Shown here one piece after another: positions 1 to 8,216 of a stretch of 14,217 nt of DNA. Below the pieces are notes generated by a model. The model did not search any database, had not been told where the DNA came from, and saw only the letters and a list, made by a program, of their open reading frames with translations. This DNA is from an uncultured Bacillaceae bacterium (GTDB lineage Bacteria; Bacillota; Bacilli; Bacillales; Caldibacillaceae). The DNA lies in NCBI GenBank assembly GCA_937951955.1, contig CALGAD010000090.1, positions 1-14,217 of the forward strand, in the 5' to 3' direction. The first letter of the stretch is position 1. The number at the start of each line of letters is the position of its first letter. The position numbers were made by a program, and so were the translations under genes.

Positions 1-7
1 ACCGCCG

Positions 8-62
8 AATTTGAGTAAATTTCCGCTGATTTTGAGTAATTTTGCCGCTAATTTCGGTAAAT
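8..62. repeat. 21-bp tandem dyad repeat, left array (3 units, runs toward window edge)
   Basis: Three 13-bp cores start at 8, 29 and 50 (AATTTGAGTAAAT, ATTTTGAGTAATT, AATTTCGGTAAAT). They are spaced exactly 21 bp apart and separated by 8-bp spacers with no shared sequence beyond being pyrimidine/GC mixed. Orientation and register match the eight-unit array at the right end of the window. Arms ATTT and AAAT form a short dyad around a four-base centre. On the minus strand the frame through these units is open and reads Phe-Thr-Glu/Gln-Ile heptads, but no ribosome binding site precedes it. The array lies just beyond the pruA terminator and may continue off the window. Confidence 0.85.
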
Positions 63-76
63 GTCACATTCCCATG

Positions 77-110
77 AAAAAACAAGGGCCCCAAGTAAAG
101 CCCTTGTTTT
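77..110 (-). terminator. intrinsic terminator of pruA
   Basis: An 11-bp perfect stem (79-89 with 100-110, AAAACAAGGGC on the minus strand) encloses a 10-nt loop. On the minus strand it is followed by a run of six T (complement of 77-82). It lies about 17 nt past the pruA stop codon, where a rho-independent terminator is expected. Confidence 0.9.
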
Positions 111-127
111 CGAACCAACCGATATGA

Positions 128-1675
128 TTACAACTGTTCGCAAATGCTTTTTCCTTGCATGTGTAATAGTAAGTAATCTGGTCCGCCAGCTTTTGAATCC
201 GTTCCGGACATGTTAAAGCCGCCGAATGGTTGATGACCAACGACTGCAGCGGTGCAACCGCGGTTAATGTACAAGTTACCGACGTGGAAGTCTTCTTTTG
301 CCTTTTCAATATGTTCACGGTTATTAGTAATGACCGCTCCGGTTAAGCCGTATTCTGTATTATTGGCGATTTCAATTGCTTCGTCAAAGTCCTTGGCTTT
401 TGTAAAGGCGACGACCGGACCGAAGATTTCCTCTTGCATGATGACGGCTTTCGGATCGACGTCGGCGAAGATCGTCGGCTGGATAAAGTAGCCTTTGCTG
501 TTATCGCCTGTGCCTCCAGTGACGAGTTTACCTTCTTTCTTACCGATTTCAATGTATTTCATAATTTTATCGTAAGCGGCCTGGTCAATGACCGGTCCAA
601 CAAAGGTTTCGCGTTCTGCTGGATCGCCAACAACTAATTCCTTTGTTAATTCTACTACCCGCTGCAAGACCTCGTCGTAAATACCTTCTACAGCGACGAC
701 ACGCGAGCAGGCGGAACATTTTTGTCCAGAGAATCCGAAGGCAGAGGTCACGATGGCCTGGGCGGCAACTTCTAGATCCGCTTCGGAATCTACGACAATC
801 GTATCCTTTCCACCCATTTCCGCGATCACCCGTTTGAGCCAGATTTGACCAGGATTTACTTTAGCGGCTCGCTCATAAATGCGGACGCCGACATCCTTCG
901 AACCGGTAAAGCTGATAAAGCGTGTTTTCGGATGATCAACGAGATAATCACCGATTTCCGACCCGCTACCCGGTACATAGTTCAGGACACCGGGTGGTAA
1001 TCCCGCCTCTTCCATGACCTCTACGAATTTATATGCGACAACCGGTGTGGCTGAAGCCGGTTTTAAGAGTACGGTGTTTCCTGTCACAAGAGATGCGACA
1101 GTCGTGCCGCACATAATGGCAAAGGCGAAGTTCCATGGTGAAATAACGACACCAACACCAAGGGGGATATATTCATATCGATTCACTTCAAATGGACGGC
1201 TTATTACTTTGCCGCCTTTTGCTAACTCCAGCATTTGTCGGCCATAGTATTCCAAGAAGTCAATGCCTTCTGACACATCAGCATCGGCTTCACGCCATGA
1301 TTTTCCGGCTTCTTTTACTAATAAAGCGCTGAATTCATGCTTCCGTCTACGAACGATGGCTGCCGCTCTAAATAAGATATCTGCCCGCGCTTCCGGCTTA
1401 AATTTCCGCCATTTTTCGAAGGCTTCCAGTGCCACCTCCATGGCTTCATCGACGATTTTCTTATCCGCTTTGCTGACCCGTCCGATCACTTCTTCTTTAT
1501 TGGCCGGGTTCGTCACGACAATTTTCTCTTCTGTAGAAACGCGTTTTCCACCAATGACAAGATCATAGTCCTGTCCCAAGTAGCTTTCTACTTTTTTCAA
1601 TGCGGCGAGAAACTCTTCTTGATTTTTCTCTACGGAAAAGTCCGTGAGTGGCTCTTGTTTATACGGTGCTACCAT
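128..1675 (-). CDS. pruA: L-glutamate gamma-semialdehyde (1-pyrroline-5-carboxylate) dehydrogenase
   Basis: NAD-dependent oxidation of glutamate semialdehyde (open form of pyrroline-5-carboxylate) to glutamate, the last step of proline and arginine catabolism; cytosolic. The 515-residue length is that of the Bacillus RocA/PruA family. Aldehyde dehydrogenase landmarks are visible: the cofactor-site PWNF near 180-183, Lys205 in LLKPAS, FTGS near 256-259, the general base Glu286 in AEMGGK, and the nucleophile Cys320 in SGQKC. The start MVAPYKQEPLTDF is typical of the family, and AGGGAGGG (1682-1689 complement) is 6 nt before the ATG. It is monocistronic: a strong hairpin separates it from camS upstream and another follows it. 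A cre-like site lies in the leader. No clear SigA promoter or sigma-54 -24/-12 element was found. The paralog names pruA and rocA cannot be separated from sequence alone. Confidence 0.97.
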   Translation of the reverse strand: MVAPYKQEPLTDFSVEKNQEEFLAALKKVESYLGQDYDLVIGGKRVSTEEKIVVTNPANKEEVIGRVSKADKKIVDEAMEVALEAFEKWRKFKPEARADILFRAAAIVRRRKHEFSALLVKEAGKSWREADADVSEGIDFLEYYGRQMLELAKGGKVISRPFEVNRYEYIPLGVGVVISPWNFAFAIMCGTTVASLVTGNTVLLKPASATPVVAYKFVEVMEEAGLPPGVLNYVPGSGSEIGDYLVDHPKTRFISFTGSKDVGVRIYERAAKVNPGQIWLKRVIAEMGGKDTIVVDSEADLEVAAQAIVTSAFGFSGQKCSACSRVVAVEGIYDEVLQRVVELTKELVVGDPAERETFVGPVIDQAAYDKIMKYIEIGKKEGKLVTGGTGDNSKGYFIQPTIFADVDPKAVIMQEEIFGPVVAFTKAKDFDEAIEIANNTEYGLTGAVITNNREHIEKAKEDFHVGNLYINRGCTAAVVGHQPFGGFNMSGTDSKAGGPDYLLLHMQGKSICEQL

Positions 1676-1690
1676 GATTTCCCCTCCCTA

Positions 1691-1704
1691 TTTAATCGCT
1701 TTCA
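1691..1704. promoter_or_regulatory. candidate cre (CcpA) site in pruA leader
   Basis: TTTAATCGCTTTCA resembles the Firmicute catabolite-responsive element WTGNAANCGNWNNCW, with the central CG and the CTTTCA half site intact and the TG of the other half degraded. It sits about 16-29 bp upstream of the pruA ATG, a place where CcpA could block transcription. Catabolite control of an amino acid degradation gene is plausible, but this is only a motif match. Confidence 0.35.
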
Positions 1705-1790
1705 TTTCCTATATTATTCTATCAATACAGAATATTTTCTTCAATTAATTACGTCTTAGTCAAGAATAGATGACATAATAATAGAAAAAC

Positions 1791-1837
1791 AAAAAACCGG
1801 TTCACCAGCAGTAAACTGCCGGTTGAACCGGTTTTTT
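1791..1837. terminator. strong hairpin ending the pcrB-pcrA-ligA-camS unit (bidirectional form)
   Basis: A 14-bp perfect inverted repeat (1791-1804 with 1824-1837, arms AAAAAACCGGTTCA) surrounds a loop that can form an inner 5-bp stem GCAGT/ACTGC (1808-1812/1815-1819). A/T tracts on both sides let it end transcription in either direction. It lies 34 nt beyond the camS stop codon and insulates pruA from the upstream operon. Confidence 0.92.
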
Positions 1838-1870
1838 CTATACATGAAAACCCGCGGATTCACAATTCCA

Positions 1871-3007
1871 TTAATAAATATGCACAAACGGCTCATCCAT
1901 ATCCGGCTTCCTTAATATCAACGCCTCCGGACCGGAAATGGACTGAACATTGACTTCGATCATAACATTCGGTGAGAACGTATCGATCAACAACCCGCCA
2001 ATATACTGGGCGAAGCCGATGACTTCCGATTTACCGTAGAACTCCATGTTCACATCAATTTTCATTTCCTGTAACTCGTTATCGATATAAAATCCGGTGC
2101 CGACTACTCCGTTATAGTTCGGAAAGTACGATTGGACTTCTGTTTGGAACTCCATAAACTGGTCATAATCATCGCGATACGATTTTTCTGCCTCCGAGGA
2201 TGGGAAAAGAACATAGTCTTCATTTAATGCGTGCCAATCAATCGAGGTACCCTGATCACCCGTTGTACCGTAAGCGATAAAATTCCCCGGAACGACGGAC
2301 GTTCTTTCTTCTTGTTTAAACAGTCCGACAATAATCGGTACCGAATCCAGTCCTTCGATGCCTCTCAGGCGGGAGACAATCTCCTGGGCCATTTGTTTGC
2401 CCTGTTTTTCAATTTGATCACTAGGTATCTTCACTTCATAATCAAAGCCGCCTTCAGAGTAGTAATAGACCGAATTCATGGCCAGGCCGATCGCAATGCC
2501 GCCGAGGCGAACTTTATCCTCATCGGTTTTCACTAAAAAGTTTTGTTCCAAAATATGGGCAAGATATATCGGGTTTTCCTCATGGGCTTTCTGGATTTCC
2601 TCCGCGCTACCAGCAGCAGGTAGCGCTGGATTGAGTCCCTGCGGATTGTCTGCCTCATCATATCTGCGAATCCAGCTAGTAACAGTATCCTTATCCAGGT
2701 ACTGTCCGTCCTGGTAAAAATAACGATCCGTCGAAAAAATTTGCTGGGCAATTCGCAGTAAACCCTCTTCCATTTCATCGCTATCGAGGCGAGTATGCAA
2801 GCGATTCACGACAAGACCGCGACTTTCCGAAGGTTTAAACGGTGATATCGTCCGGTAATACGAATCGGAAATCTGGAAGCGCGGAATAATCGCTTTTTCC
2901 TCCGTTTGGTCACTTTCTTCTTGAATCACTTCATCTTCCGGGTCGAACTCGGGAACACACCCAGCGAGAAAGAAAATGATGAGGGTAAAAATCATTAGCT
3001 TTTTCAA
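1871..3007 (-). CDS. camS: CamS family sex pheromone / surface lipoprotein
   Basis: CamS family lipoprotein (YerH in B. subtilis). In enterococci and staphylococci the processed lipoprotein signal peptide of a relative yields a peptide pheromone; in Bacillus the role of the mature protein is unknown. The N terminus MKKLMIFTLIIFFLAGC has a short basic start, a hydrophobic stretch and lipobox LAGC, so Cys17 would be lipidated and the protein held on the outer face of the membrane. An acidic linker follows, then a globular domain to residue 378. The TTG start at 3007 is chosen because GAGGTG lies 6 nt before it; a GTG at 3016 would overlap that ribosome binding site. It begins 14 nt after the ligA stop and is last in the operon. 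Confidence 0.93.
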   Translation of the reverse strand: MKKLMIFTLIIFFLAGCVPEFDPEDEVIQEESDQTEEKAIIPRFQISDSYYRTISPFKPSESRGLVVNRLHTRLDSDEMEEGLLRIAQQIFSTDRYFYQDGQYLDKDTVTSWIRRYDEADNPQGLNPALPAAGSAEEIQKAHEENPIYLAHILEQNFLVKTDEDKVRLGGIAIGLAMNSVYYYSEGGFDYEVKIPSDQIEKQGKQMAQEIVSRLRGIEGLDSVPIIVGLFKQEERTSVVPGNFIAYGTTGDQGTSIDWHALNEDYVLFPSSEAEKSYRDDYDQFMEFQTEVQSYFPNYNGVVGTGFYIDNELQEMKIDVNMEFYGKSEVIGFAQYIGGLLIDTFSPNVMIEVNVQSISGPEALILRKPDMDEPFVHIY

Positions 3008-3013
3008 GTTGGA

Positions 3014-3019
3014 CACCTC
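3014..3019 (-). promoter_or_regulatory. ribosome binding site that fixes the camS TTG start
   Basis: GAGGTG on the minus strand, 6 nt upstream of TTG at 3007-3005. The alternative GTG start (3016-3014) lies inside this motif and so has no usable site of its own. Confidence 0.75.
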
Positions 3020-3021
3020 TT

Positions 3022-5028
3022 TTATCCATTCAAGTGTTCAAGGAATGTCGCTTCATCCCAAACTTCAATGCCCAATTCCCGGGCTTTTCTTAATTTCGAA
3101 CCAGCATCGGTTCCGGCAATCACAAGATCAGTCTTCTTACTTACACTACCGGTAACATTCGCACCAAGGCTTTCAAGACGTTCTTTGGCTTCGTTCCGCG
3201 TCATCTGCTCTAGTTTTCCGGTTAAAACTACAGTTTTCCCGGCAAAGAGCGAAGCCTGTTCAGCTGCTTCTTCCAGCTGCGGGCCTTTATAAGCCATGTT
3301 GACACCGACAGCTTTCAGCTCATCAATTAAGTCTTTTACTTCCGGTAAGCTGAAATAGTTAACGATGGAATCGGCCATTTTTTCACCGATTTCATAAATC
3401 GACAGCAATTCTTCCCGCGTCGCTGCGAAAAGTTTATCAATATGCCCGAAATGTTGCGCGAGGATACGGGCGGCTTTTTCACCGACATGACGAATGCCAA
3501 GGCCAAATAGTAGACGCTCTAACGAGTTTTCCTTCGATGCTTCGATGGCATTCAGCAAGTTGCTGACGGATTTTTCCCCCATCCGCTCAAGCTGCAACAA
3601 CTTTTCCCGTTCTAATTTATATAAATCAGCGACATCTTTGACTAAATTCGCCTCAAACAATTGCGTGACGACCTTCTCACCGAGCCCATCAATATTCATC
3701 GCATTGCGGGAAACAAAGTGAATGATCCCTTCGCGAATTTGCGCCGGGCATTTCGGGTTCATGCAGCGCAGGGCGACTTCACCTTCCAGCCGCACTAAAT
3801 GGCTGCCGCATTCCGGACAATGATCCGGCATCGAATACGGCACTTCTTTTCCGGTCCGTTCCTCGGGAAGCGAGCGAACGACTTCCGGAATAATATCGCC
3901 GGCCTTGCGGATGACAACCTTATCACCAATGCGAACGTCTTTTTCCTTAATAATGTCCTCATTATGTAAGGAGGCGCGCTGAACGGTTGTTCCGGCAACG
4001 CGAACCGGCTCTAAAATAGCCGTTGGCGTGATGACCCCGGTTCTGCCGACGGTGAGTTCTATATCAATCAGCGTGGTGACTACTTCTTCCGCCGGAAACT
4101 TATAGGCGATTGACCAGCGGGGGGTGCGGGCGGTTGTACCGAGCTGTTCTTGCTGGTCAAAACGGTCGACTTTGATAACGATTCCGTCAATTTCGTAAGG
4201 CAGATCCGGTCGTTTTACCGCCCATTCCTCAATATAAGCTAAAACATCATCAATGGTCGGGCAAATCCGACGCTCTTTATTCGTTTTTAAACCGAGTCGA
4301 TCGAGATAATCCAGCGCCTGACTATGCTTGACAATGGATGGATCATCAAATTCATTGAGGGAGTATAAAAAGATATCTAAATTTCTCTGGGCAGTAATTT
4401 TTGAATCGAGCTGGCGCATCGAACCGGCCGCAGCGTTCCGCGGATTGGCGAACGGTTCTTCACCCTTCGCTAGTTTTTCGGCGTTCAGTTGTTCGAACGA
4501 TTTTTTAGGCATGTACACTTCGCCGCGCACTTCAATCGTGACCGGCTCTTTTAACTGTAACGGCAGGGAACGAACGGTCCGTAAGTTAACGGTGATATCT
4601 TCCCCGATTGTTCCGTTACCGCGGGTCGCTCCCTGGACAAAAATGCCATTTTCATATCGAAGCGAAACCGCAAGGCCATCGATTTTCAATTCACAAACAT
4701 ATTCAAAATCATCACCGATCGCCTGGCGAATTCTCCGGTCAAAATCACGAAGATCTTCTTCATTAAACGCATCTTGCAAACTGAGCATCGGCGTGCGATG
4801 TTCGACTTTATCAAAACCGTCTAACACCTCACCGCCGACCCGCTGCGTGGGAGAAGTCGGTGTTCTTAGTTCCGGAAACTGCTCTTCAAGCTCTATTAAC
4901 TCTTGCATTAACCGGTCATATTCCGAATCCGGGACCGTCGGTTTATCCAGTACATAATATTCATACCCGTAGCGATTTAATTTTTCATGTAATTCCTGTA
5001 CCCTCTTTCTTGCCTCGTGCAAATCCAT
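3022..5028 (-). CDS. ligA: NAD-dependent DNA ligase LigA
   Basis: Essential bacterial ligase that seals nicks with NAD+ during Okazaki fragment joining and repair. At 668 residues it has the usual full length. Visible parts in order: the Ia domain (about 1-65) for NMN, adenylation domain with the KIDG motif and AMP-accepting Lys115, OB fold (about 315-400), a four-cysteine zinc site (C404, C407, C422, C427), helix-hairpin-helix repeats (about 430-585) and a C-terminal BRCT domain (about 593-668). The ATG at 5028 (MDLHEARKRVQEL) is preceded by AGGAGGT at a 7-nt spacing. Upstream in-frame starts would extend into pcrA and have no such site. The pcrA stop overlaps this ribosome binding site by one base, so translation of the two is probably coupled. 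Confidence 0.98.
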   Translation of the reverse strand: MDLHEARKRVQELHEKLNRYGYEYYVLDKPTVPDSEYDRLMQELIELEEQFPELRTPTSPTQRVGGEVLDGFDKVEHRTPMLSLQDAFNEEDLRDFDRRIRQAIGDDFEYVCELKIDGLAVSLRYENGIFVQGATRGNGTIGEDITVNLRTVRSLPLQLKEPVTIEVRGEVYMPKKSFEQLNAEKLAKGEEPFANPRNAAAGSMRQLDSKITAQRNLDIFLYSLNEFDDPSIVKHSQALDYLDRLGLKTNKERRICPTIDDVLAYIEEWAVKRPDLPYEIDGIVIKVDRFDQQEQLGTTARTPRWSIAYKFPAEEVVTTLIDIELTVGRTGVITPTAILEPVRVAGTTVQRASLHNEDIIKEKDVRIGDKVVIRKAGDIIPEVVRSLPEERTGKEVPYSMPDHCPECGSHLVRLEGEVALRCMNPKCPAQIREGIIHFVSRNAMNIDGLGEKVVTQLFEANLVKDVADLYKLEREKLLQLERMGEKSVSNLLNAIEASKENSLERLLFGLGIRHVGEKAARILAQHFGHIDKLFAATREELLSIYEIGEKMADSIVNYFSLPEVKDLIDELKAVGVNMAYKGPQLEEAAEQASLFAGKTVVLTGKLEQMTRNEAKERLESLGANVTGSVSKKTDLVIAGTDAGSKLRKARELGIEVWDEATFLEHLNG

Positions 5029-5041
5029 AGGGATAACCTCC

Positions 5042-7234
5042 TCACACTTTTTCAATCGGTGCGAATTTGGCGAGTAATCGTTTAATTCCAACCGGTTTCG
5101 GGAAAGCAATATCGAGTTCGACATCCTCTCCTTCACCCCGAACGCTAACTACCGTACCGATACCCCATTTTTTATGATGAGCCTTATCGCCCGCTTTCCA
5201 GTCACTGGCGTCTCCACTCATAACATTGGCTCGCGGTCGCATGACCGGACCGCGCTGTGATTTCTTTTCTCTTGAAAAAGCAGTCCGCTCATTGAGATGC
5301 TCGAGCAACTCCTTCGGGATTTCGTCGATAAAGCGGGAAGGGGGATTCACATTCATCCGCCCGTACAGGGTGCGGATTTGAGCATTCGTTAAATACAATT
5401 CCTCCTCCGCCCGGGTGATACCGACATAGGCGAGACGGCGTTCTTCTTCCATTTCATTTGCTTCTGTCAAACTGCGGTTATGCGGGAAGACTCCCTCTTC
5501 TAACCCGATAATAAAGACGACCGGGAACTCGAGACCCTTCGCCGAGTGGAGGGTCATCAAGACGATACTGTCCTGTTCCTCTTCTTCTTGATCGAGCTGA
5601 TCGATATCGGCAATCAAAGCCAGGTCCGTTAAAAAGGCGACGAGGGATTTATCTTCACTCGTATTTTCAAAGGCTTGCGTCACGGAAAGGAATTCTTCAA
5701 TGTTTTCAAGACGGCTTTGCGCTTCCAGTGTATTTTCCGCCTGTAACATCTCTTTATAGCCGGATTTTTCAATCACCTGTTCGGTTAATTCCGTCACTGT
5801 CAAGTATTCTTCCATCTGGACAAAGTTTTCGATCAGTTCATGGAATTCGCGGGCGGATTTCGTCGCCCGGCCGGAAAGACCGATCAGTTCCACTTGATCT
5901 AACGCATCGTACAGGGAAATATCGTGTTCCGCGGCAAAACGGGCCAATTTTTCGATGGACGTCGCCCCGATGCCCCGTTTCGGAACATTGATAACCCGCA
6001 GTAAACTAATATCATCGTTCGGGTTGACGATGAGGCGCAAATAAGCCAGAAGGTCTTTAATTTCTTTACGGTCATAGAACTTTGTACCCCCGACGATCGT
6101 GTACGGGATGTTCGACTTCATCAATACTTCTTCCATGACCCGGGACTGGGCGTTGGTCCGGTATAAAATCGCAATATCGGAATATTTCCGGTTTTCCTTC
6201 TCCACTAATTCCTGTATTTTTCCGACTACGAAAAGGGCTTCCCCCTGTTCCGAATCTGCCCGGAAGTAGCCGATTTTCTTTCCTTCTTCATTTTCCGTCC
6301 ATAAATTTTTCGGCTTCCGGTTCACATTATTTTTAATGACGTTATTGGCCGCATGCAAAATCGTCTTCGTCGAGCGATAGTTTTGCTCCAGCATGATGAC
6401 TTTTGCTTCCGGATAATCCTGTTCAAAGGATAAAATGTTCGTGATATCCGCTCCCCGCCAGGCATAAATTGACTGGTCCGAGTCACCAACGACACAAAGA
6501 TTTTTAAATCGGGAAGCTAACATATTGACAAGAACATACTGCGCCCGGTTCGTATCTTGATACTCGTCAACATGAATATATTGAAATTTATTTTGATAGT
6601 ATTGTAAAACGTCCGGAACCCGTTTAAAGAGCTGAACGGTTTTCATGATGAGATCATCAAAATCGAGGGAGTGGTTTTTTAGTAGCCGCTTTTCATACTC
6701 TTCATACACTTGCGCGACAATTTTTTCATAATAACTGCCGACGAGATCGCCGTATTGTTTGGCATCTTTCAATTCATTTTTCGCACTGCTAATCGTATGT
6801 AAGATTGCCCGTGGATCGTAGCGTTTGGGGTCGATGTTAAAATCTTTTTCAATGCCCTTAATGACGGATAGCTGGTCCGTCGTATCTAAAATCGTAAAAT
6901 TGCGGTTAATGCCGATCCGGTCAATTTCTCGCCGTAAAATCCGTACACACATGGAGTGGAAAGTTGAAATCCACATCTCTTCGGCGGCGCCACCGATAAT
7001 GGCGGCAATCCGCTCTTTCATTTCCCGGGCAGCTTTATTTGTAAAGGTGATCGCTAAAATATTGCGCGGATGGACCTCTTTTTCCGCCATGAGATAGGCG
7101 ATGCGGTGGGTTAGTACCCGGGTTTTTCCACTGCCCGCTCCAGCCATAATCAAAACAGGCCCTTCCGTTTGCTTCACTGCTTCTTGTTGCTGCTCGTTCA
7201 GTCCCCGTAACAGTCGTTGCGATAAAAATTGCAA
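5042..7234 (-). CDS. pcrA: ATP-dependent 3'-5' DNA helicase PcrA (UvrD/Rep family)
   Basis: Essential SF1A helicase acting in rolling-circle plasmid replication, nucleotide excision repair and removal of RecA filaments and stalled transcription complexes. SF1 motifs can be read in order: Walker A AGAGSGKT (31-38), motif II DEYQDTN (223-229), motif III GDSDQSIYAWRGA (250-262), motif IV EQNYRST (283-289), motif V around VVFIIGLEEGVFPH and motif VI in RRLAYVGITRAEE. The C-terminal 45 or so residues (KWGIGTVV onward) match the Tudor-like domain that binds RNA polymerase in this family. The 730-residue length is normal. The start is TTG at 7234 with AGGAGGT 6 nt upstream. It is second in the operon, after pcrB (103-nt gap), and precedes ligA by 13 nt. 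Confidence 0.98.
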   Translation of the reverse strand: MQFLSQRLLRGLNEQQQEAVKQTEGPVLIMAGAGSGKTRVLTHRIAYLMAEKEVHPRNILAITFTNKAAREMKERIAAIIGGAAEEMWISTFHSMCVRILRREIDRIGINRNFTILDTTDQLSVIKGIEKDFNIDPKRYDPRAILHTISSAKNELKDAKQYGDLVGSYYEKIVAQVYEEYEKRLLKNHSLDFDDLIMKTVQLFKRVPDVLQYYQNKFQYIHVDEYQDTNRAQYVLVNMLASRFKNLCVVGDSDQSIYAWRGADITNILSFEQDYPEAKVIMLEQNYRSTKTILHAANNVIKNNVNRKPKNLWTENEEGKKIGYFRADSEQGEALFVVGKIQELVEKENRKYSDIAILYRTNAQSRVMEEVLMKSNIPYTIVGGTKFYDRKEIKDLLAYLRLIVNPNDDISLLRVINVPKRGIGATSIEKLARFAAEHDISLYDALDQVELIGLSGRATKSAREFHELIENFVQMEEYLTVTELTEQVIEKSGYKEMLQAENTLEAQSRLENIEEFLSVTQAFENTSEDKSLVAFLTDLALIADIDQLDQEEEEQDSIVLMTLHSAKGLEFPVVFIIGLEEGVFPHNRSLTEANEMEEERRLAYVGITRAEEELYLTNAQIRTLYGRMNVNPPSRFIDEIPKELLEHLNERTAFSREKKSQRGPVMRPRANVMSGDASDWKAGDKAHHKKWGIGTVVSVRGEGEDVELDIAFPKPVGIKRLLAKFAPIEKV

Positions 7235-7337
7235 TGTTTTACCTCCTATACATCAGGATTCCCGATTTTTTCGTGCCGGACGATACGTTATCCGAATCAC
7301 AAATTAATCGTATTTTTCAGCTCATTTACCATAAACA

Positions 7338-8027
7338 TTAATTTTCTTTTGCTGCTCGCACCGTTTGTAATGCTTCATCAATATTTTCATAAATTAAGTT
7401 GCCGATGACAAGGCAATCGGCGTACGGCTTCATTTCCTTTACTTGAGCGACGCTTTTAATGCCGCCACCGTAAAATAAAACGGTTTCCGTTAACTGTTCT
7501 TTTGCCCGTTTCACGATTTGCGGATCACCGTAAACGCCGCTATATTCAATATAAAACACCGGTAAGCGGAACATTTGTTCAGCAATTGTCGCAAAAGCGG
7601 CCACATCTTCTTCGTCTAAATCGGTGTTCGCCTCCGTTAACCGGGCAACTTTGCTATCTTCATTTAAAATACAATACCCTTCGAAAACAATTTCTTTCCA
7701 ATTAATTAATTCACCGAATAATTTGATTGCCTGTTGATGTTCTCCGACAATCCATTTCGTTGTGGCACTATTTAAAACGGTCGGGATCAAATATAAATCA
7801 AAGCCAGGGGTAACTGCCTGCATCGTGGAAACCTCCAGTGCGCACGGTACCTGATAACGGCGCACCCGCGATAATAACTCGACCACGTTATCCATGGTCA
7901 CCCCATCGGTTCCCCCGACGATGATGGCATCGGTTCCCGACTCGCATATTTTATCTAAATCCTCATCGGAAATCGGTTTATTCGGATCCAATTTGAATAC
8001 ATGTTTCCAGTTGCGATAATCGTACAT
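7338..8027 (-). CDS. pcrB: heptaprenylglyceryl phosphate synthase PcrB
   Basis: TIM-barrel prenyltransferase that in Bacillaceae joins a long (C35) prenyl diphosphate to sn-glycerol-1-phosphate, giving an archaeal-type ether lipid precursor of unknown cellular role. The 229-residue length fits. Family motifs include FKLDP at 11-15 (Asp14 is a likely Mg2+ ligand), GGTDG (38-42), YIEYSGVYGDP (159-169) and the phosphate-binding loops YGGGIKS (186-192) and IGN (208-210). The ATG at 8027 follows GGAGGAG at an ideal distance, so the seven upstream in-frame residues are left out. It is first in the pcrB-pcrA-ligA-camS unit, with an extended -10 promoter 33 bp upstream. Specificity for heptaprenyl over geranylgeranyl is inferred from the bacterial family, not from residues. 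Confidence 0.96.
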   Translation of the reverse strand: MYDYRNWKHVFKLDPNKPISDEDLDKICESGTDAIIVGGTDGVTMDNVVELLSRVRRYQVPCALEVSTMQAVTPGFDLYLIPTVLNSATTKWIVGEHQQAIKLFGELINWKEIVFEGYCILNEDSKVARLTEANTDLDEEDVAAFATIAEQMFRLPVFYIEYSGVYGDPQIVKRAKEQLTETVLFYGGGIKSVAQVKEMKPYADCLVIGNLIYENIDEALQTVRAAKEN

Positions 8028-8046
8028 GCTTTCTCCTCCAAATTCC

Positions 8047-8070
8047 ATACCATTGCACCATTATACCATT
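8047..8070. repeat. three tandem 8-mers over the pcrB -10 element
   Basis: Plus strand ATACCATT, GCACCATT, ATACCATT lie head to tail at 8047-8054, 8055-8062 and 8063-8070. An inverted repeat GCACCA (8055-8060) / TGGTGC (8073-8078) is superimposed. The -10 hexamer is embedded, so this could be an operator, or chance in a short AT-rich stretch. Confidence 0.5.
8060..8068 (-). promoter_or_regulatory. extended -10 promoter of the pcrB-pcrA-ligA-camS operon
   Basis: Minus strand TGGTATAAT: a perfect -10 hexamer (complement of 8060-8065) with TG one base upstream (complement of 8067-8068). No good -35 lies 17 bp upstream (TTTTTT there), consistent with an extended -10 promoter. The element lies inside three tandem 8-mers (8047-8070). 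Confidence 0.6.
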
Positions 8071-8140
8071 CCTGGTGCGTTGAAAAAACAACCACGTAAC
8101 TGTATTTATTATAGCGGAGTTTGGCCGAAACACCATACAG

Positions 8141-8177
8141 AAAAAGAAAAAAGAGCCCGGACTGTGCCAGGGCCCTT
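8141..8177 (-). terminator. intrinsic terminator after yerC
   Basis: An 8-bp stem (8151-8158 with 8170-8177, one G-U pair) encloses an 11-nt loop. On the minus strand it is followed by TTTTTTCTTTTTCT. It begins about 40 nt past the yerC stop and separates the yerB-yerC unit from pcrB. Confidence 0.88.
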
Positions 8178-8216
8178 ATTCTCATTGTAAACATCCCATT
8201 ACTAAAGATTCATTGA

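Noticed and set aside
8..62. CRISPR array
   Set aside because: Cores of 13 bp with 8-bp spacers are far too short, there are no cas genes, and the repeats are degenerate.
4328..4957. 209-codon open frame on the plus strand opposite ligA
   Set aside because: It lies wholly within the clearly coding ligA on the other strand, is rich in Ser/Arg as expected for an antisense shadow, and shows no recognisable domain.
5029..5136. 36-codon N-terminal extension of LigA
   Set aside because: It overlaps the 3' end of pcrA and lacks a ribosome binding site; the ATG at 5028 has AGGAGGT at 7 nt and the normal LigA start.
8108..8113. Second TATAAT upstream of pcrB as a promoter
   Set aside because: There is no -35 at a suitable distance and no TG extension; the element at 8060-8068 is better.
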